A DNA stretch of 14,123 nt from Pavlovales sp. CCMP2436 (Eukaryota > Haptophyta > Pavlovophyceae > Pavlovales). Below the pieces are notes generated by a model, which ran no database searches, was not told the DNA's origin, and worked only from the letters and a program-made list of their open reading frames with translations. Shown piece after piece: positions 14,077-14,123 of this stretch (positions are counted from its first letter, which is position 1; each line of letters starts with the position of its first letter). A program made the translations under genes and the position numbers. The stretch spans positions 214,315-228,437 of the forward strand of contig MU631530.1 of the NCBI GenBank assembly GCA_026770615.1, in the 5' to 3' direction.

Positions 14077-14123
14077 CTAAAAAATCACGGGCACAGGGGT
14101 GAGCGGGGGAGGGGGTGGGGGGG
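14077..14123 (-). other. 3' end of an intron with C-rich tract
   Basis: On the minus strand this reads as a C-rich pyrimidine tract (about 14123-14105), then CTCACCCCTGTG and GATTTTTTAG before the exon. On the plus strand the same DNA is a run of G clusters with quadruplex potential. Confidence 0.55.

Overview
The window looks like nuclear DNA of a eukaryote, most likely a GC-rich microbial alga or related protist; the species cannot be fixed from the sequence. The evidence is a RAP-domain protein built on homogenised 37-residue repeats of the ELANTAWAFATLG type, a TFIIIA-like C2H2 zinc-finger array, a minus-strand terminal exon with a clear intron acceptor, and three decayed copies of a retroelement family. 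There is no bacterial operon structure, no Shine-Dalgarno pattern and no CRISPR array.

Layout. 1-86: apparent 3' end of a GC-rich plus-strand gene, followed by AT-rich DNA. About 440-3980: element copy 1. About 4338-8201: element copy 2. 8223-8657: open frame with a signal-peptide-like N-terminus. About 9051-9490: C2H2 fingers, followed 112 nt later by a run of 21 A. 9624-11197: element copy 3. 11257-12870: RAP-repeat protein, the best gene here. 12871-13812: convergent intergenic DNA. 13813-14076 (minus strand): last exon of a gene with an acidic C-terminus.

The three element copies share a recognisable 3' UTR and, where they overlap, the same protein. Its order in copies 1 and 2 is an Ala-rich segment, an RNase H-like domain, a CX2CX10HX4C zinc knuckle, a PKPGDLH region and a Pro-rich tail. 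This is the layout expected downstream of the reverse transcriptase in a non-LTR (LINE-type) retrotransposon; no reverse transcriptase or endonuclease is visible in the window. Copy 3 holds only the PKPGDLH region and Pro-rich tail, followed by an uninterrupted OTU-family cysteine-protease domain in sense orientation. Copy 2, and more weakly copy 1, instead carry the C-terminal end of an OTU domain in antisense just upstream of the sense segment. OTU domains are known in some non-LTR elements (Dualen/RandI type), so the family is best read as an OTU-bearing LINE relative with a rearranged OTU module.

The most interesting points are: the head-to-head OTU/RNase H junction that appears in two copies; a stem-loop about 21 nt after the ORF stop in copies 1 and 2 whose arms differ in sequence but still pair; element 3' ends lying 2 and 21 nt before ATG codons; an in-frame TGA near the start of the RAP gene; and a frameshifted first zinc finger with a poly(A) run downstream, which could mark a retrocopy.
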